The notes beneath the pieces were generated by a model. That model worked only from the letters and a program-made list of their open reading frames with translations, was not told the DNA's origin and ran no database searches. Shown piece after piece: positions 57,647 to 64,000 of a stretch of DNA of 64,000 nucleotides (its first letter is position 1; each line of letters starts with the position of its first letter). The stretch lies in IMG/VR virus record IMGVR_UViG_3300032286_001864, positions 1 to 64,000 of that record. One strand, 5' to 3'. The DNA comes from a virus. A program made the translations under genes and the position numbers.

Positions 57647-58084
57647 TCAGCCGTTGGACTTGATGTCGCCGAAGTTGGCTTCCAGGTAGTCAAGAGCGCC
57701 TCGTTCGCCTTGGTAGGCGTCGAGAGTGCGCAGGAGCTGGCGGGCCAAGACAGCAGCGCCCTTGGTCATCTCCTCGAGGTAGTCGCCTTCCTTTGGGCGA
57801 GTGCCATCGATGCGGTCACCAAGGATCGGCCCCAAGATGGCGGCATAGACCATCACCAGGGGGCTGACCTGGTAGGCCTGGAAGGACGAACCCCCGGACG
57901 TGAAGCCTTCCAGTAGCCGAGCAACATCGGCCAAGCTCCGGGCGATCTGCTCTTGCCGCTCCCCCTGCTGGTGACCCAGAGCAAGGAGAGCGGAGAGCTG
58001 TTCACGGATCCTCGTCAACTCGCTCAGCTCGGTCGGAACGGGCTTCGGGGAGAGGCCCTTCGGGGTTGGTGATGACGGTTCCAT
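57647..58084 (-). CDS. Hypothetical protein (145 aa)
   Basis: Pro/Ser-rich N-terminus, then a helical stretch (ELTRIREQLSALLALGHQQG), then VSPLVMVYAAILGPILGDRI, a hydrophobic segment, and a helical acidic end. Start overlaps the 3' part of the gene at 58002 by 83 bases in another frame. Unknown. Confidence 0.55.
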   Translation of the reverse strand: MEPSSPTPKGLSPKPVPTELSELTRIREQLSALLALGHQQGERQEQIARSLADVARLLEGFTSGGSSFQAYQVSPLVMVYAAILGPILGDRIDGTRPKEGDYLEEMTKGAAVLARQLLRTLDAYQGERGALDYLEANFGDIKSNG

Positions 58085-58280
58085 CGAATAGCCGGCAGAT
58101 GTGAAGAGCGCCGCGCTCAGCAGGGCTCAGCTGCTGCCAAGCCCTGTTGACGCTCTCATGATCATGGCGCTCCTGAAGAGCCCTGACATCAGAGCTTCGG
58201 GTGGCACGCTGCAGGGCAAGCAGGATCGACGGATCGTAAGACAAGGATGGCAGTGAGGTTGTGGGGGCAAGACATGGCAT
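58002..58280 (-). CDS. Small hypothetical protein (92 aa)
   Basis: ATG at 58280 (MPCLAPTTSLPSLSYDPSIL). Helical Arg/Leu/Ala middle (LLALQRATRSSDVRALQERH) and a Pro/Glu/Arg tail. It overlaps both neighbours by about 90 bases each in different frames, so the exact ends are uncertain, but its composition is protein-like. Confidence 0.45.
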   Translation of the reverse strand: MPCLAPTTSLPSLSYDPSILLALQRATRSSDVRALQERHDHESVNRAWQQLSPAERGALHICRLFDGTVITNPEGPLPEARSDRAERVDEDP

Positions 58281-58563
58281 GGTCGTCGATGGTGCCGTTT
58301 TCGAGCCCTCGAACAAAGAGGACGTCTCCTTCTGCTAGGAGCCGGCGAAAGGCTGCGATCACCTCGTCTGCAACAGCAGTGGACGGGACGAAGAGGACTT
58401 GGGCGTAGGCTTTCGCCCCTTCCTTGCTCGGATGAGCTACCGGAACGGAAAAGGAAGGTGAGCCAAGCTGCAGCAGCAGGACTGCGCAAAGATCGTCTGC
58501 GTCAGGGCGCAGGGGCAGGTCTTGCCAGGTTGAATCCAGCGCAGGCATTGCTTTTGTAGACAT
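58189..58563 (-). CDS. Hypothetical protein (124 aa)
   Basis: Begins MSTKAMPALDSTWQDLPLRP. Mixed alpha/beta (DDLCAVLLLQLG, AKAYAQVLFVPSTAVADEVI). No family is recognised. The ATG follows a long leader with an eleven-base U tract and a stem-loop further upstream, unusual for this genome. Confidence 0.55.
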   Translation of the reverse strand: MSTKAMPALDSTWQDLPLRPDADDLCAVLLLQLGSPSFSVPVAHPSKEGAKAYAQVLFVPSTAVADEVIAAFRRLLAEGDVLFVRGLENGTIDDHAMSCPHNLTAILVLRSVDPACPAACHPKL

Positions 58564-58572
58564 GAATCTGCT

Positions 58573-58583
58573 AAAAAAAAAAA
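58573..58583 (-). promoter_or_regulatory. Eleven-base T tract in the 5' leader (minus strand)
   Basis: Reading toward the ATG at 58563, eleven T lie 10-20 nt upstream, with TACTCT (58598-58603) about 34 nt upstream as a possible -10 box. Transcript slippage could occur here. Confidence 0.4.
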
Positions 58584-58631
58584 GTTTTGAATTTGAAAGA
58601 GTACCCTGTGAGCGGGCACTGTGAAGCGTTC

Positions 58632-58660
58632 GGGGTGGACTTCGGGGGAAGTCCGACCCC
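58632..58660 (-). terminator. Stem-loop after the SSB-like gene
   Basis: Arms GGGGTGGACTTC and GAAGTCCGACCCC pair with one bulge around a short G loop, 20 bases after the stop at 58681 (minus direction). It has no U tract next to it. Attenuator or RNA-stability element are alternatives. Confidence 0.45.
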
Positions 58661-58680
58661 TTAAGTGAAGTAACTCCGAG

Positions 58681-59370
58681 TTACCAGCCCGCAGCAGGAA
58701 GTTCCCTTCCACCGGCGATCTCCTCGTCGGCGCCCAGCTCATCGCGGCGGGTCATCGGTTCCTGGGAGGGGGCCTTTGATCCGGCGGGGCGGCCTTCGAA
58801 TGGATCGCCGCCCTCGAAGAGCGCTGGCAACCACATGTGATCAGCCCGGGCGTGCCAGTGCTTGGTCTCAGCAGCTGACGCCGCCTTGAGAACCGGGGTG
58901 ACGTCGTACTTGGTGTCCAACTTCTGGCCGCGACGGGTGATCGTCAGATAGAAGTTGGCCATCTCGCCGTTCTCGATGGTGTAATCCTCGATGTTGAGAA
59001 TCGCTTCGATGGCTTCGCGGACCTTGAGCTGAGTGATGTCAAAGACCTGGTAGTCGTCGGCTTCCTTGCGCTTGCAGGCCCAGGCCAGGAAAAAGGTAGG
59101 AACGGCCTTTTCGGTGCCGCCGCTCTTCTTGGCGTCATAGGTCAGACCGATGTCGTCCATGTACGACTTGGGGAAAGTCGGGAAACGCCGGGGCTTGCCT
59201 TCCATCGTGAAGTACTGGTAGCCGGCAATGCAGTGACCGCTATCGCCCGTGCCGCAAAGGCGTATGGTCGTGCTCTCGCCGTCAGCGAGCTTCTTGAGCT
59301 CGAAGTATTTGGCGGGAACGGCGGGGTCTTCTTGGTTGGTGGCAACGTAGTTGGAGGGGAAGATCGACAT
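58681..59370 (-). CDS. Putative single-stranded DNA-binding protein (229 aa)
   Basis: ATG at 59370 (MSIFPSNYVATNQEDPAVPA). Contains AKYFELKKLADGESTTIRLC, FTMEGKPRRFPTFP and FLAWACKRKEADDYQVFDIT, then NFYLTITRRGQKLDTKYDV, a layout resembling the OB-fold ssDNA-binding proteins of several phages that lack a close E. coli SSB relative. The tail is acidic/Pro-rich, as in many SSBs. Neighbour of a clearer SSB and a clamp-like gene, which supports a replication role. Confidence 0.55.
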   Translation of the reverse strand: MSIFPSNYVATNQEDPAVPAKYFELKKLADGESTTIRLCGTGDSGHCIAGYQYFTMEGKPRRFPTFPKSYMDDIGLTYDAKKSGGTEKAVPTFFLAWACKRKEADDYQVFDITQLKVREAIEAILNIEDYTIENGEMANFYLTITRRGQKLDTKYDVTPVLKAASAAETKHWHARADHMWLPALFEGGDPFEGRPAGSKAPSQEPMTRRDELGADEEIAGGRELPAAGW

Positions 59371-59416
59371 CGGGTTGGAAGGATTTGCGAAAGGGATGAA
59401 AAGGAAGTAGCTGTTG

Positions 59417-60094
59417 CTACCAATTGGTGGGGCAATCGTCGGGCTGGCCTTGGAAGGATTCGTGGCTGTAGCCAACAGCGCTTGTGCCAGCAGCTGGATT
59501 GCTGCTCTTGGAGCCGCGGTGAACGCGAACAAAGCGGGCCTTGACCTCGACGTAGGGTGTGCCATCGGCGCTGGTCATCTGCGTGAAGCAGCCGTTGATC
59601 TCGACAAGAGCGCCGACGTCGGCGGCGCTCAGGCGATCCTTGGTGAAACCGAAAGCGCGGATGGAGAACCAGTCGGTGACTTCGACGGGCTCAGTGGCCT
59701 CCGGGTCTGGGCTGCGGAAAAAGCGATTAACGGCGACCGAACGCCTCGTGGACTTGCCGCTTTCGGCGTCCTTGGCGGTGCTGCCGATACGGCCGACGAT
59801 GACGACCTCGTTAAGGTACTGGTCGTCACCGGCGGGCGAGATCACAGCCGTGGTGATGATCGGCACGTCGCCATCGGGTTGCACGAGGGAGGCTTCCCCG
59901 GAGGCAATCAGGCGGTCACCGGTGTCCTTCTCGGCTAGGGCCTTGGCGGCGACGCTGTCTGCGTAGGCCCGCACGAGGACGGCGATGGGTTCCTGGCCGC
60001 AGATGACAGCTGAGGCGGCCAGATAGTCCCTGCCGTCGAAGGAGCGGACAGCCGGCTTCTCGTTCAGAGCAACGATTGATGAGGCATAGCTCAT
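59417..60094 (-). CDS. OB-fold SSB-like protein (225 aa)
   Basis: ATG at 60094 (MSYASSIVALNEKPAVRSFD). Residues 95-205 hold an SSB-like OB fold: LNEVVIVGRIGS, RRSVAVNRFF, TDWFSIRAFGF, GALVEINGCFTQM and YVEVKARFVRVH. The first 80 residues may be another strand-rich domain. Ser/Pro/Asn/Gly-rich tail, but no DDDIPF end. It would coat single-stranded phage DNA in replication. A TATGCT element lies 23 nt upstream. Confidence 0.68.
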   Translation of the reverse strand: MSYASSIVALNEKPAVRSFDGRDYLAASAVICGQEPIAVLVRAYADSVAAKALAEKDTGDRLIASGEASLVQPDGDVPIITTAVISPAGDDQYLNEVVIVGRIGSTAKDAESGKSTRRSVAVNRFFRSPDPEATEPVEVTDWFSIRAFGFTKDRLSAADVGALVEINGCFTQMTSADGTPYVEVKARFVRVHRGSKSSNPAAGTSAVGYSHESFQGQPDDCPTNW

Positions 60095-60117
60095 GATGTG
60101 CTGCAGAGGGCACGCCA

Positions 60118-60123
60118 GCATAA
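60118..60123 (-). promoter_or_regulatory. -10-like element TATGCT, minus strand
   Basis: TATGCT is 23 nt before the ATG at 60094, directly after a perfect stem-loop (60131-60146). Confidence 0.4.
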
Positions 60124-60130
60124 GCCTTGC

Positions 60131-60146
60131 GCTTGCTGTGGCAAGC
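60131..60146 (-). terminator. Small perfect stem-loop
   Basis: GCTTGC and GCAAGC pair around a 4-base loop between the clamp-like and SSB-like genes. No U tract; possibly an RNA-processing or weak termination signal before the SSB promoter. Confidence 0.35.
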
Positions 60147-60161
60147 AGCCCTCTATACGTG

Positions 60162-60800
60162 TCAGACGCGGGCGTACTGACTGAGCCAGTCCGGTGCGGC
60201 GGGGATCGGCTGAGCGGTTTGCGGCATCAGCAAGACGACCATCTGGATGTCCTCCCGCTGGAGCCGGAGCGGTCCGCCGTGGTAGCCAGAGAGGACCAGT
60301 GAATCGCTGTCGTCGACCATGGCCTTGATCGCTGGGAGCAGCAGGCTGAGGTCATAGCGACCAGCGGTCGTCGAGGTCTCGGGTGTCGTGCCCCAGCGCT
60401 CAAGGGCGGCGGCGATCGCGGGGCGATAGGAGGGGAGCTCACTCGAAGCGCGGATCGTGAAGTCCTTAAACGTGTTGTGCTCCTTGTAATACGTGGTCAC
60501 CCGGGCGGCCAGGGATGACAGTTCGTCGCCTTCGATACAGACGTCGCGCCCGGCCGTCTTGATGCCATTGGCGGCCTTGACCAGGGCGCTGTCGGGGAAG
60601 ATCAAAGCGCTGGCATCCGCCTTGCCCTCCGGGTCGTAGCCGATCATGCCGACGGCGCCGCGATTGAAGGCGGCGATGGTCACGCCGGAGTCAAGGTCGC
60701 CGTAACGCAGGGGAGCGACCTCAATGCCCTGGTCGGTGCCGAACTTGCCGGTGAAGGCGGCGGCGTAGGCGAGAAGTGCCGAGTTGAAGGTCAGCCTCAT
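60162..60800 (-). CDS. Sliding-clamp-like protein
   Basis: ATG at 60800 (MRLTFNSALLAYAAAFTG, 212 aa). The end, LVLSGYHGGPLRLQREDIQM with VVLLMPQ, resembles the last strands of a beta clamp (the 'PL.I...VIMP' pattern), and the earlier TIRASSELPSYRPAIAAALE resembles its helix-strand pattern. It is shorter than bacterial DnaN (about 370 aa), so a trimmed or trimeric clamp is possible. Beside SSB genes, it probably serves the phage polymerase. Confidence 0.5.
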   Translation of the reverse strand: MRLTFNSALLAYAAAFTGKFGTDQGIEVAPLRYGDLDSGVTIAAFNRGAVGMIGYDPEGKADASALIFPDSALVKAANGIKTAGRDVCIEGDELSSLAARVTTYYKEHNTFKDFTIRASSELPSYRPAIAAALERWGTTPETSTTAGRYDLSLLLPAIKAMVDDSDSLVLSGYHGGPLRLQREDIQMVVLLMPQTAQPIPAAPDWLSQYARV

Positions 60801-60821
60801 GGGGGACGCCGTGGTGCCACG

Positions 60822-60827
60822 AAGGTA
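60822..60827 (-). promoter_or_regulatory. -10-like element TACCTT, minus strand
   Basis: TACCTT is 21 nt before the ATG at 60800. Confidence 0.3.
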
Positions 60828-60881
60828 GCCCAGCATGCAAGCCCTGTCCTGCAACTGCTGGTTTCGCCAAGCGGCCCTTCG

Positions 60882-60887
60882 TAGGAT
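60882..60887 (+). promoter_or_regulatory. -10-like element TAGGAT with near-leaderless start
   Basis: TAGGAT is only 3 nt before the GTG at 60891. If it is the promoter, the transcript would begin within the coding sequence, so translation might start further downstream. Confidence 0.3.
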
Positions 60888-60890
60888 TGC

Positions 60891-61094
60891 GTGAGTGCAC
60901 CGGCATGGCTGGCGATGGGAGCGGAGGCGATCGTTGCTTTAGGGGCCTTGGGGTGCTCCGGCGTCGTGGCACTCTGGAAGATCGCCAATGGTCTCGGGCG
61001 TTTTGAGGCAAGGACCGGGACGATCCTCGAGGGGATCCAGAAGATGCTGGGGGACCACGAGGCTCGGCTAAGGGACCTGGAGAGCGACCGCTAG
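60891..61094 (+). CDS. Small membrane protein (67 aa)
   Basis: GTG start. One membrane helix (GAEAIVALGALGCSGVVALW), then a charged coiled-coil-like helix (LGDHEARLRDLESDR). Resembles small phage membrane proteins such as holin or lysis accessories, or a replication-complex anchor. Function unknown. Confidence 0.5.
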   Translation: MSAPAWLAMGAEAIVALGALGCSGVVALWKIANGLGRFEARTGTILEGIQKMLGDHEARLRDLESDR

Positions 61095-61240
61095 TCCGCT
61101 AGCCGTGTAGCGCAGAGGACCTTGCGCATGCAGGACAGGTCGCTAGCCTGAACGCGGTTGTGATCACCCGGGGAAGCGCGCTGCGTGAAGCGGCAATCGA
61201 GCCCCGGGTCCGCGACCCTTACCCATCATGAGGTCCGGCC

Positions 61241-61618
61241 ATGGACTTCGGTCTAGCAAGGTTGGTCAGGTTTTTCCGGAAGCTTGACAAGAACCTTGAT
61301 CTAATCCCACTGCAATCTCACGCAATGTCCGCTCTTTCCGATCGCGTAGCCACAGTCGTCAAGTTCCTGCTTGACGAAAAGGCCGCTCTCCTTGCCGAAG
61401 TCGCCGTGACCAAAGAGGCCCTGGCGACTGCCCTGTCGAACGACGCCGCCGACGCCGAAGCTATCGCTGCTGCGACGGCTGACGCCGAGGTTTCCAAGGC
61501 CGCCGTTCAGGAAGCCGAAGCCAAGGCCGCCGCTCTCCAAGAGCTCGCCGACGCCGACGCCGCCGAAGACGAAGCCATCACCGCTGTACTGGACTCCGTC
61601 ACCATTCAGCCCGAGTGA
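61241..61618 (+). CDS. Ala/Glu-rich coiled-coil protein (125 aa)
   Basis: ATG 61241 has a GAGG element 8 nt upstream; ATG 61325 (97 aa) is the alternative start, where the typical sequence begins (MSALSDRVATVVKFLLDEKA). From there it is a single long Ala/Glu/Asp-rich helix, almost surely a coiled coil, acidic throughout. Such proteins are common in phage early regions as adaptor or inhibitor proteins. Followed by a strong terminator. Confidence 0.6.
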   Translation: MDFGLARLVRFFRKLDKNLDLIPLQSHAMSALSDRVATVVKFLLDEKAALLAEVAVTKEALATALSNDAADAEAIAAATADAEVSKAAVQEAEAKAAALQELADADAAEDEAITAVLDSVTIQPE

Positions 61619-61643
61619 TCTCACTCGCCACTTAAGGCACATG

Positions 61644-61671
61644 GCCCCCGGTTCACCGGGGGCTTTTGTTT
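61644..61671 (+). terminator. Intrinsic terminator
   Basis: GCCCCCGG and CCGGGGGC pair perfectly around TTCA, followed by TTTTGTTT. It ends the short plus-strand unit. Confidence 0.9.
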
Positions 61672-61688
61672 GGCCAGTGCTCAGACGA

Positions 61689-61922
61689 TCAGACAGCTTC
61701 GACTTCGATCAAGCCGCCGTGGTCGCGGAGGCGGACGACACGGAGGGTGCCACCGCAGACGAGGGATGCGCGATCTCCTAGTTCGAATGCGCCGGCGCGA
61801 GTGTCGAAGCGATCGGCACTGCTGAGAGAGCAGAACTCAGGCACCCTGCTGTTGGGGTTCATGCGGATTCCAAAGCCCCAGCTGTTGCCGTCATGGGCTT
61901 CGACGCGGTAGGTGACGGTCAT
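61689..61922 (-). CDS. Small beta-rich protein (77 aa)
   Basis: ATG at 61922 overlapping the previous stop (ATGA). Begins MTVTYRVEAHDGNSWGFGIR; beta strands throughout (GDRASLVCGGTLRVVRLRDH). Unknown function, last gene of its minus-strand group. Confidence 0.6.
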   Translation of the reverse strand: MTVTYRVEAHDGNSWGFGIRMNPNSRVPEFCSLSSADRFDTRAGAFELGDRASLVCGGTLRVVRLRDHGGLIEVEAV

Positions 61923-62830
61923 GACTGTGCCTCCCCGGCCCGGGGCAGTAAATTCAGTTCTTTTGCTCGGCAATCAGCTACCCACTTCAACCCAAGCACG
62001 ACAGATTCACCTAGCGTGTCGGCGTAGACCCACTTCGTGGTGTAGCGCCCCCAGCTGTAGGTGCTTGTAGTACCCCGCATGACCGGAGTAGCAAACTGAA
62101 CAAAAAAGCCTAGCCGTTCGTTCCGTACCAACCATTCCACGATCTCAGTGTATTCCTCGTTATCAATACCTTCAAGCAGGTTCTCAGGTATACCAGGAAA
62201 AAACTCAAGCAATTCCTTGTTGCTTTGCTCCCCAAGCATTTCCCTTAGGCATTCCGGGAGCGTATCAGCATCCGCCGTCATGCCGCCAATATGCAGCAGC
62301 GTTTCGATTCTTGCCGTAGCAGCGTCGAGCTCCTGAAGAATCTTTCTGTTTGTTGCGAGCTCCATGGATAGGTCGGTGGTGGTGAAATTGGAGGCCGGGG
62401 CGGGCGCGGAGAGCTGCTGGAGCAGGGTGGCGGCGCTGCTGAGAATTTTGGCATCGCCAAACTGGCAGGCCGCAGCCGCATGATTGGCCATCAGCTCCAC
62501 TTCAGCTACCAACTCCGCCACCTCCCCTGGCTCCGGCGCGGGTGACGCAGGGCGACCCCAGCGGGCGAGGGCACGCTGCAGAATCTCGTGGCCACGGTCA
62601 ACCGCCTCCAGGCTGTGGGTGTCCCATGGATTTGGGGATGGAATCAACGCCTGGATGGCGATCACCGTGACATCAAGTTGGTCCTCTGTCAACCCATGAC
62701 CATCTGGCTGGGCCAGGGCGGCGCGGGCGCGGGCAATCAGATCGAGTACGTCTTGGGGAATGTCGCCCCAGGTGTAGTCAATCTTTTCGATCAGCTCAGC
62801 GCACAGGGCGCGAATGTCGGGGGTGGTCAT
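61919..62830 (-). CDS. Hypothetical protein with a DQLDxxVxAIQ domain (303 aa)
   Basis: Begins MTTPDIRALCAELIEKIDYT. A helical start and the domain EDQLDVTVIAIQAL to RGHEILQRALARWG, shared with the membrane protein at 43566. Then a Pro/Ala linker and a second helical part (LATNRKILQELDAATARIE), with a conserved-looking Trp/Tyr-rich end (YSWGRYTTKWVYADTLG). The second half has more AT-rich codons than the first. Function unknown. Confidence 0.6.
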   Translation of the reverse strand: MTTPDIRALCAELIEKIDYTWGDIPQDVLDLIARARAALAQPDGHGLTEDQLDVTVIAIQALIPSPNPWDTHSLEAVDRGHEILQRALARWGRPASPAPEPGEVAELVAEVELMANHAAAACQFGDAKILSSAATLLQQLSAPAPASNFTTTDLSMELATNRKILQELDAATARIETLLHIGGMTADADTLPECLREMLGEQSNKELLEFFPGIPENLLEGIDNEEYTEIVEWLVRNERLGFFVQFATPVMRGTTSTYSWGRYTTKWVYADTLGESVVLGLKWVADCRAKELNLLPRAGEAQS

Positions 62831-63045
62831 TGCTTGTGCTCCTGTGTGCCGGTGCTAACCAGCCGAACGACTGAGATCTGTGCATCGGCTGGGACTTTAG
62901 GGTCCTTGCCGCGGACGTGATCAAAGAAGTGCTCGGCGGCTTCTTCGCAGGAGGCGCACTCTTCGATACCGGTGAAGCCGAAGCGCCCGCAGGGGCGTTC
63001 CCAAACAACGGAATAGGCGTTGTTTGACTTGGTGGGACTGGTCAT
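62827..63045 (-). CDS. Small hypothetical protein with Cys pair (72 aa)
   Basis: ATG at 63045 overlapping the previous stop. Contains ERPCGRFGFTGIEECASCEE, a possible zinc site, and a basic/beta end. It overlaps the next gene by four bases. Function unknown. Confidence 0.55.
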   Translation of the reverse strand: MTSPTKSNNAYSVVWERPCGRFGFTGIEECASCEEAAEHFFDHVRGKDPKVPADAQISVVRLVSTGTQEHKQ

Positions 63046-63263
63046 ACGAGGTGGTAGTTGGGGTCGTTTGGGCAGAATCGTTTGAGGTAAGCAGGCTCGA
63101 GGACCTGCAGCCACTGCTGAGCGCAGAGGGTGCGACCGCTCTGCTGGTTGAGCTCGAGGGCAGCGAGCGGGAACCCGTGGGGGAGTCCCGCCGCTTCCAG
63201 AGCCAGGGCAGTCGTAAGGCGGAGCAGGCAGTGGCTGGTGATCTCGATGGACTCAGGCGGCAA
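63042..63263 (-). CDS. Small hypothetical protein (73 aa)
   Basis: TTG start at 63263 with GGAGG 5 nt upstream, overlapping the end of the GP88-like gene. Begins MPPESIEITSHCLLRLTTAL; helical with QQWLQVLEPAYLKRFCPNDP at its end. The longer open frame upstream is a GC shadow. Confidence 0.5.
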   Translation of the reverse strand: MPPESIEITSHCLLRLTTALALEAAGLPHGFPLAALELNQQSGRTLCAQQWLQVLEPAYLKRFCPNDPNYHLV

Positions 63264-64000
63264 GCTGCCTCCGGTTCCTGCTGGTGCCGTAACCGGTGAA
63301 GTCGCCTTTGCGGCGGCGCGCGGCGATGGCTTGACCGGCAGCGCTACCGGCGGGCTGCATGCCGTGGCTGAGGTGGCAGAAGTGAATGGGCTCGTCCTGC
63401 CAGGCAAGGCAGTCGGTTGTGTCGATCGGCAGGCCCATGCGTTCGGCTTCGGCGCGGGTGTGCACCACGCGAGCGGTGCGGGGGAAGAGGGGGGCGAGGT
63501 AGTCGAACTTGCCGCCCCAGGATGCCACAACTCGCAGATTGCCGGGTAAGTCAATCACACGCTCGTAGGAGGGAGCAAGCAGGGGCAGGTTCTTGGTGTA
63601 GAAGTAGTGAACGAGGTCCTCGGTTTCGCGGCAGGCCTGGAAGATCGAGTCCCGCAGGACGACCGAGTAGAGGTCACCGCCGACGAACCAGCGGCAATGA
63701 GTGCTCTTGTGATCAAGGGCCTGGCCGATGCCAGCGAGCAGTAGGTCGGTGACCTCGGTGGGGTTGAGGCCGCGGATGATGTCGAAGTTCTTCCAGCGGC
63801 TGGCACGCACGTTGGGGCGGAAGTTCTCGATCGAGGCCTCGTGGCAGCGGAAGGCTTGCTGCGGGCCATCGGAGATCTTGCCGGTTTCCCGGTCTGCCAG
63901 GGCCAGGCATTGGAGAGCGCCTGGGCAGGTGTGACCCGATGGCAGCGCGAAGGTCAAGGTCGAATCGGGGAGCTTGCTGTTGCCGCGACCGAAGAAAGGA
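63253..64000 (-). CDS. GP88-like protein, cut by the window edge
   Basis: The frame stays open to base 64000, so the N-terminus lies outside. The start of the visible part (GRGNSKLPDSTLTFALPSG, then HTCPGALQCLALADRETG) matches the GP88-type pattern NxKL...SLPAGxxCPGAxxC seen in mycobacteriophage gp88 and related phage proteins. RWKNFDIIRGL and WGGKFDYL follow. The C-terminus is basic. The role of the family is not known to me beyond being a phage core protein. Confidence 0.65.
   Translation of the reverse strand, partial: PFFGRGNSKLPDSTLTFALPSGHTCPGALQCLALADRETGKISDGPQQAFRCHEASIENFRPNVRASRWKNFDIIRGLNPTEVTDLLLAGIGQALDHKSTHCRWFVGGDLYSVVLRDSIFQACRETEDLVHYFYTKNLPLLAPSYERVIDLPGNLRVVASWGGKFDYLAPLFPRTARVVHTRAEAERMGLPIDTTDCLAWQDEPIHFCHLSHGMQPAGSAAGQAIAARRRKGDFTGYGTSRNRRQLAA

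Overview
The window looks like most of the genome of a temperate, podovirus-like bacteriophage of a GC-rich freshwater unicellular cyanobacterium (Synechococcus/Cyanobium type). The virion genes (large terminase, portal, scaffold, capsid, tail collar protein) are recognisable, and I saw no tape-measure gene. Four signs point to a cyanobacterial host: an NblA-like phycobilisome-degradation gene, a serine recombinase of the XisF type, repeated TAGNNT-type -10 elements, and many HIP1 palindromes (GCGATCGC). I saw no tRNA, rRNA or CRISPR array. The last gene runs off the right edge.

Layout. 1-892: TG-rich stretch without a convincing gene. 893-10.3 kb (+): eleven mostly unknown, Gly/Ala-rich, partly membrane-seeking proteins, probably internal virion proteins, interrupted by a PAPS-reductase-family enzyme. 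10.2-17.2 kb (+): terminase candidates, portal, scaffold (which overlaps the portal gene by 464 nt in another frame), small head proteins and a C39-like cysteine peptidase. 17.3-19.9 kb (-): an inverted island with two tail-appendage genes and two LAGLIDADG-type genes. 19.9-30.3 kb (+): major capsid, decoration and connector proteins, a SWIM-finger tail protein, a three-repeat tail fibre and a collar protein, with a small NrdR-like zinc ribbon on the other strand. 30.3-31.7 kb (-): XisF-like recombinase next to an att-like inverted repeat. 31.8-37.7 kb (+): a second host-range module, then the NblA-like gene, a two-domain lysin, a holin candidate and a membrane/coiled-coil accessory protein.

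37.6-46.0 kb (-): about 20 tightly coupled genes for nucleotide metabolism and accessory functions. They include ThyX, a dNMP kinase, a zinc-less dCMP-deaminase homologue, a Dam-like protein, an HNH endonuclease, an HExxH membrane protein and a 23-residue membrane micropeptide. 46.05-46.73 kb: repeat-rich intergenic region, a candidate origin or control region. 47.0-50.1 kb (-): PrimPol/VirE-type primase-helicase and a degenerate HNH/HTH protein. 50.1-50.3 kb: lysogeny-switch-like intergenic region. 50.3-55.6 kb (+): leaderless HTH repressor with a strong terminator, then an accessory block with a second HExxH protein, a duplicate of a small head-protein gene, an ASCH-SLOG-like fusion and an HNH nuclease. 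55.6-64.0 kb: mostly minus-strand early genes (PD-(D/E)XK nuclease, OB-fold SSB, sliding-clamp-like protein, a GP88-like protein cut by the edge) around a short plus-strand pair.

Working model (inference): the repressor at 50.3 kb and the recombinase set lysis or lysogeny, and the minus-strand clusters replicate DNA and redirect nucleotide pools. The NblA-like protein would trigger antenna degradation late, next to the lysis genes. Many plus-strand genes carry their own short-leader promoter, so late transcription may be largely gene by gene.
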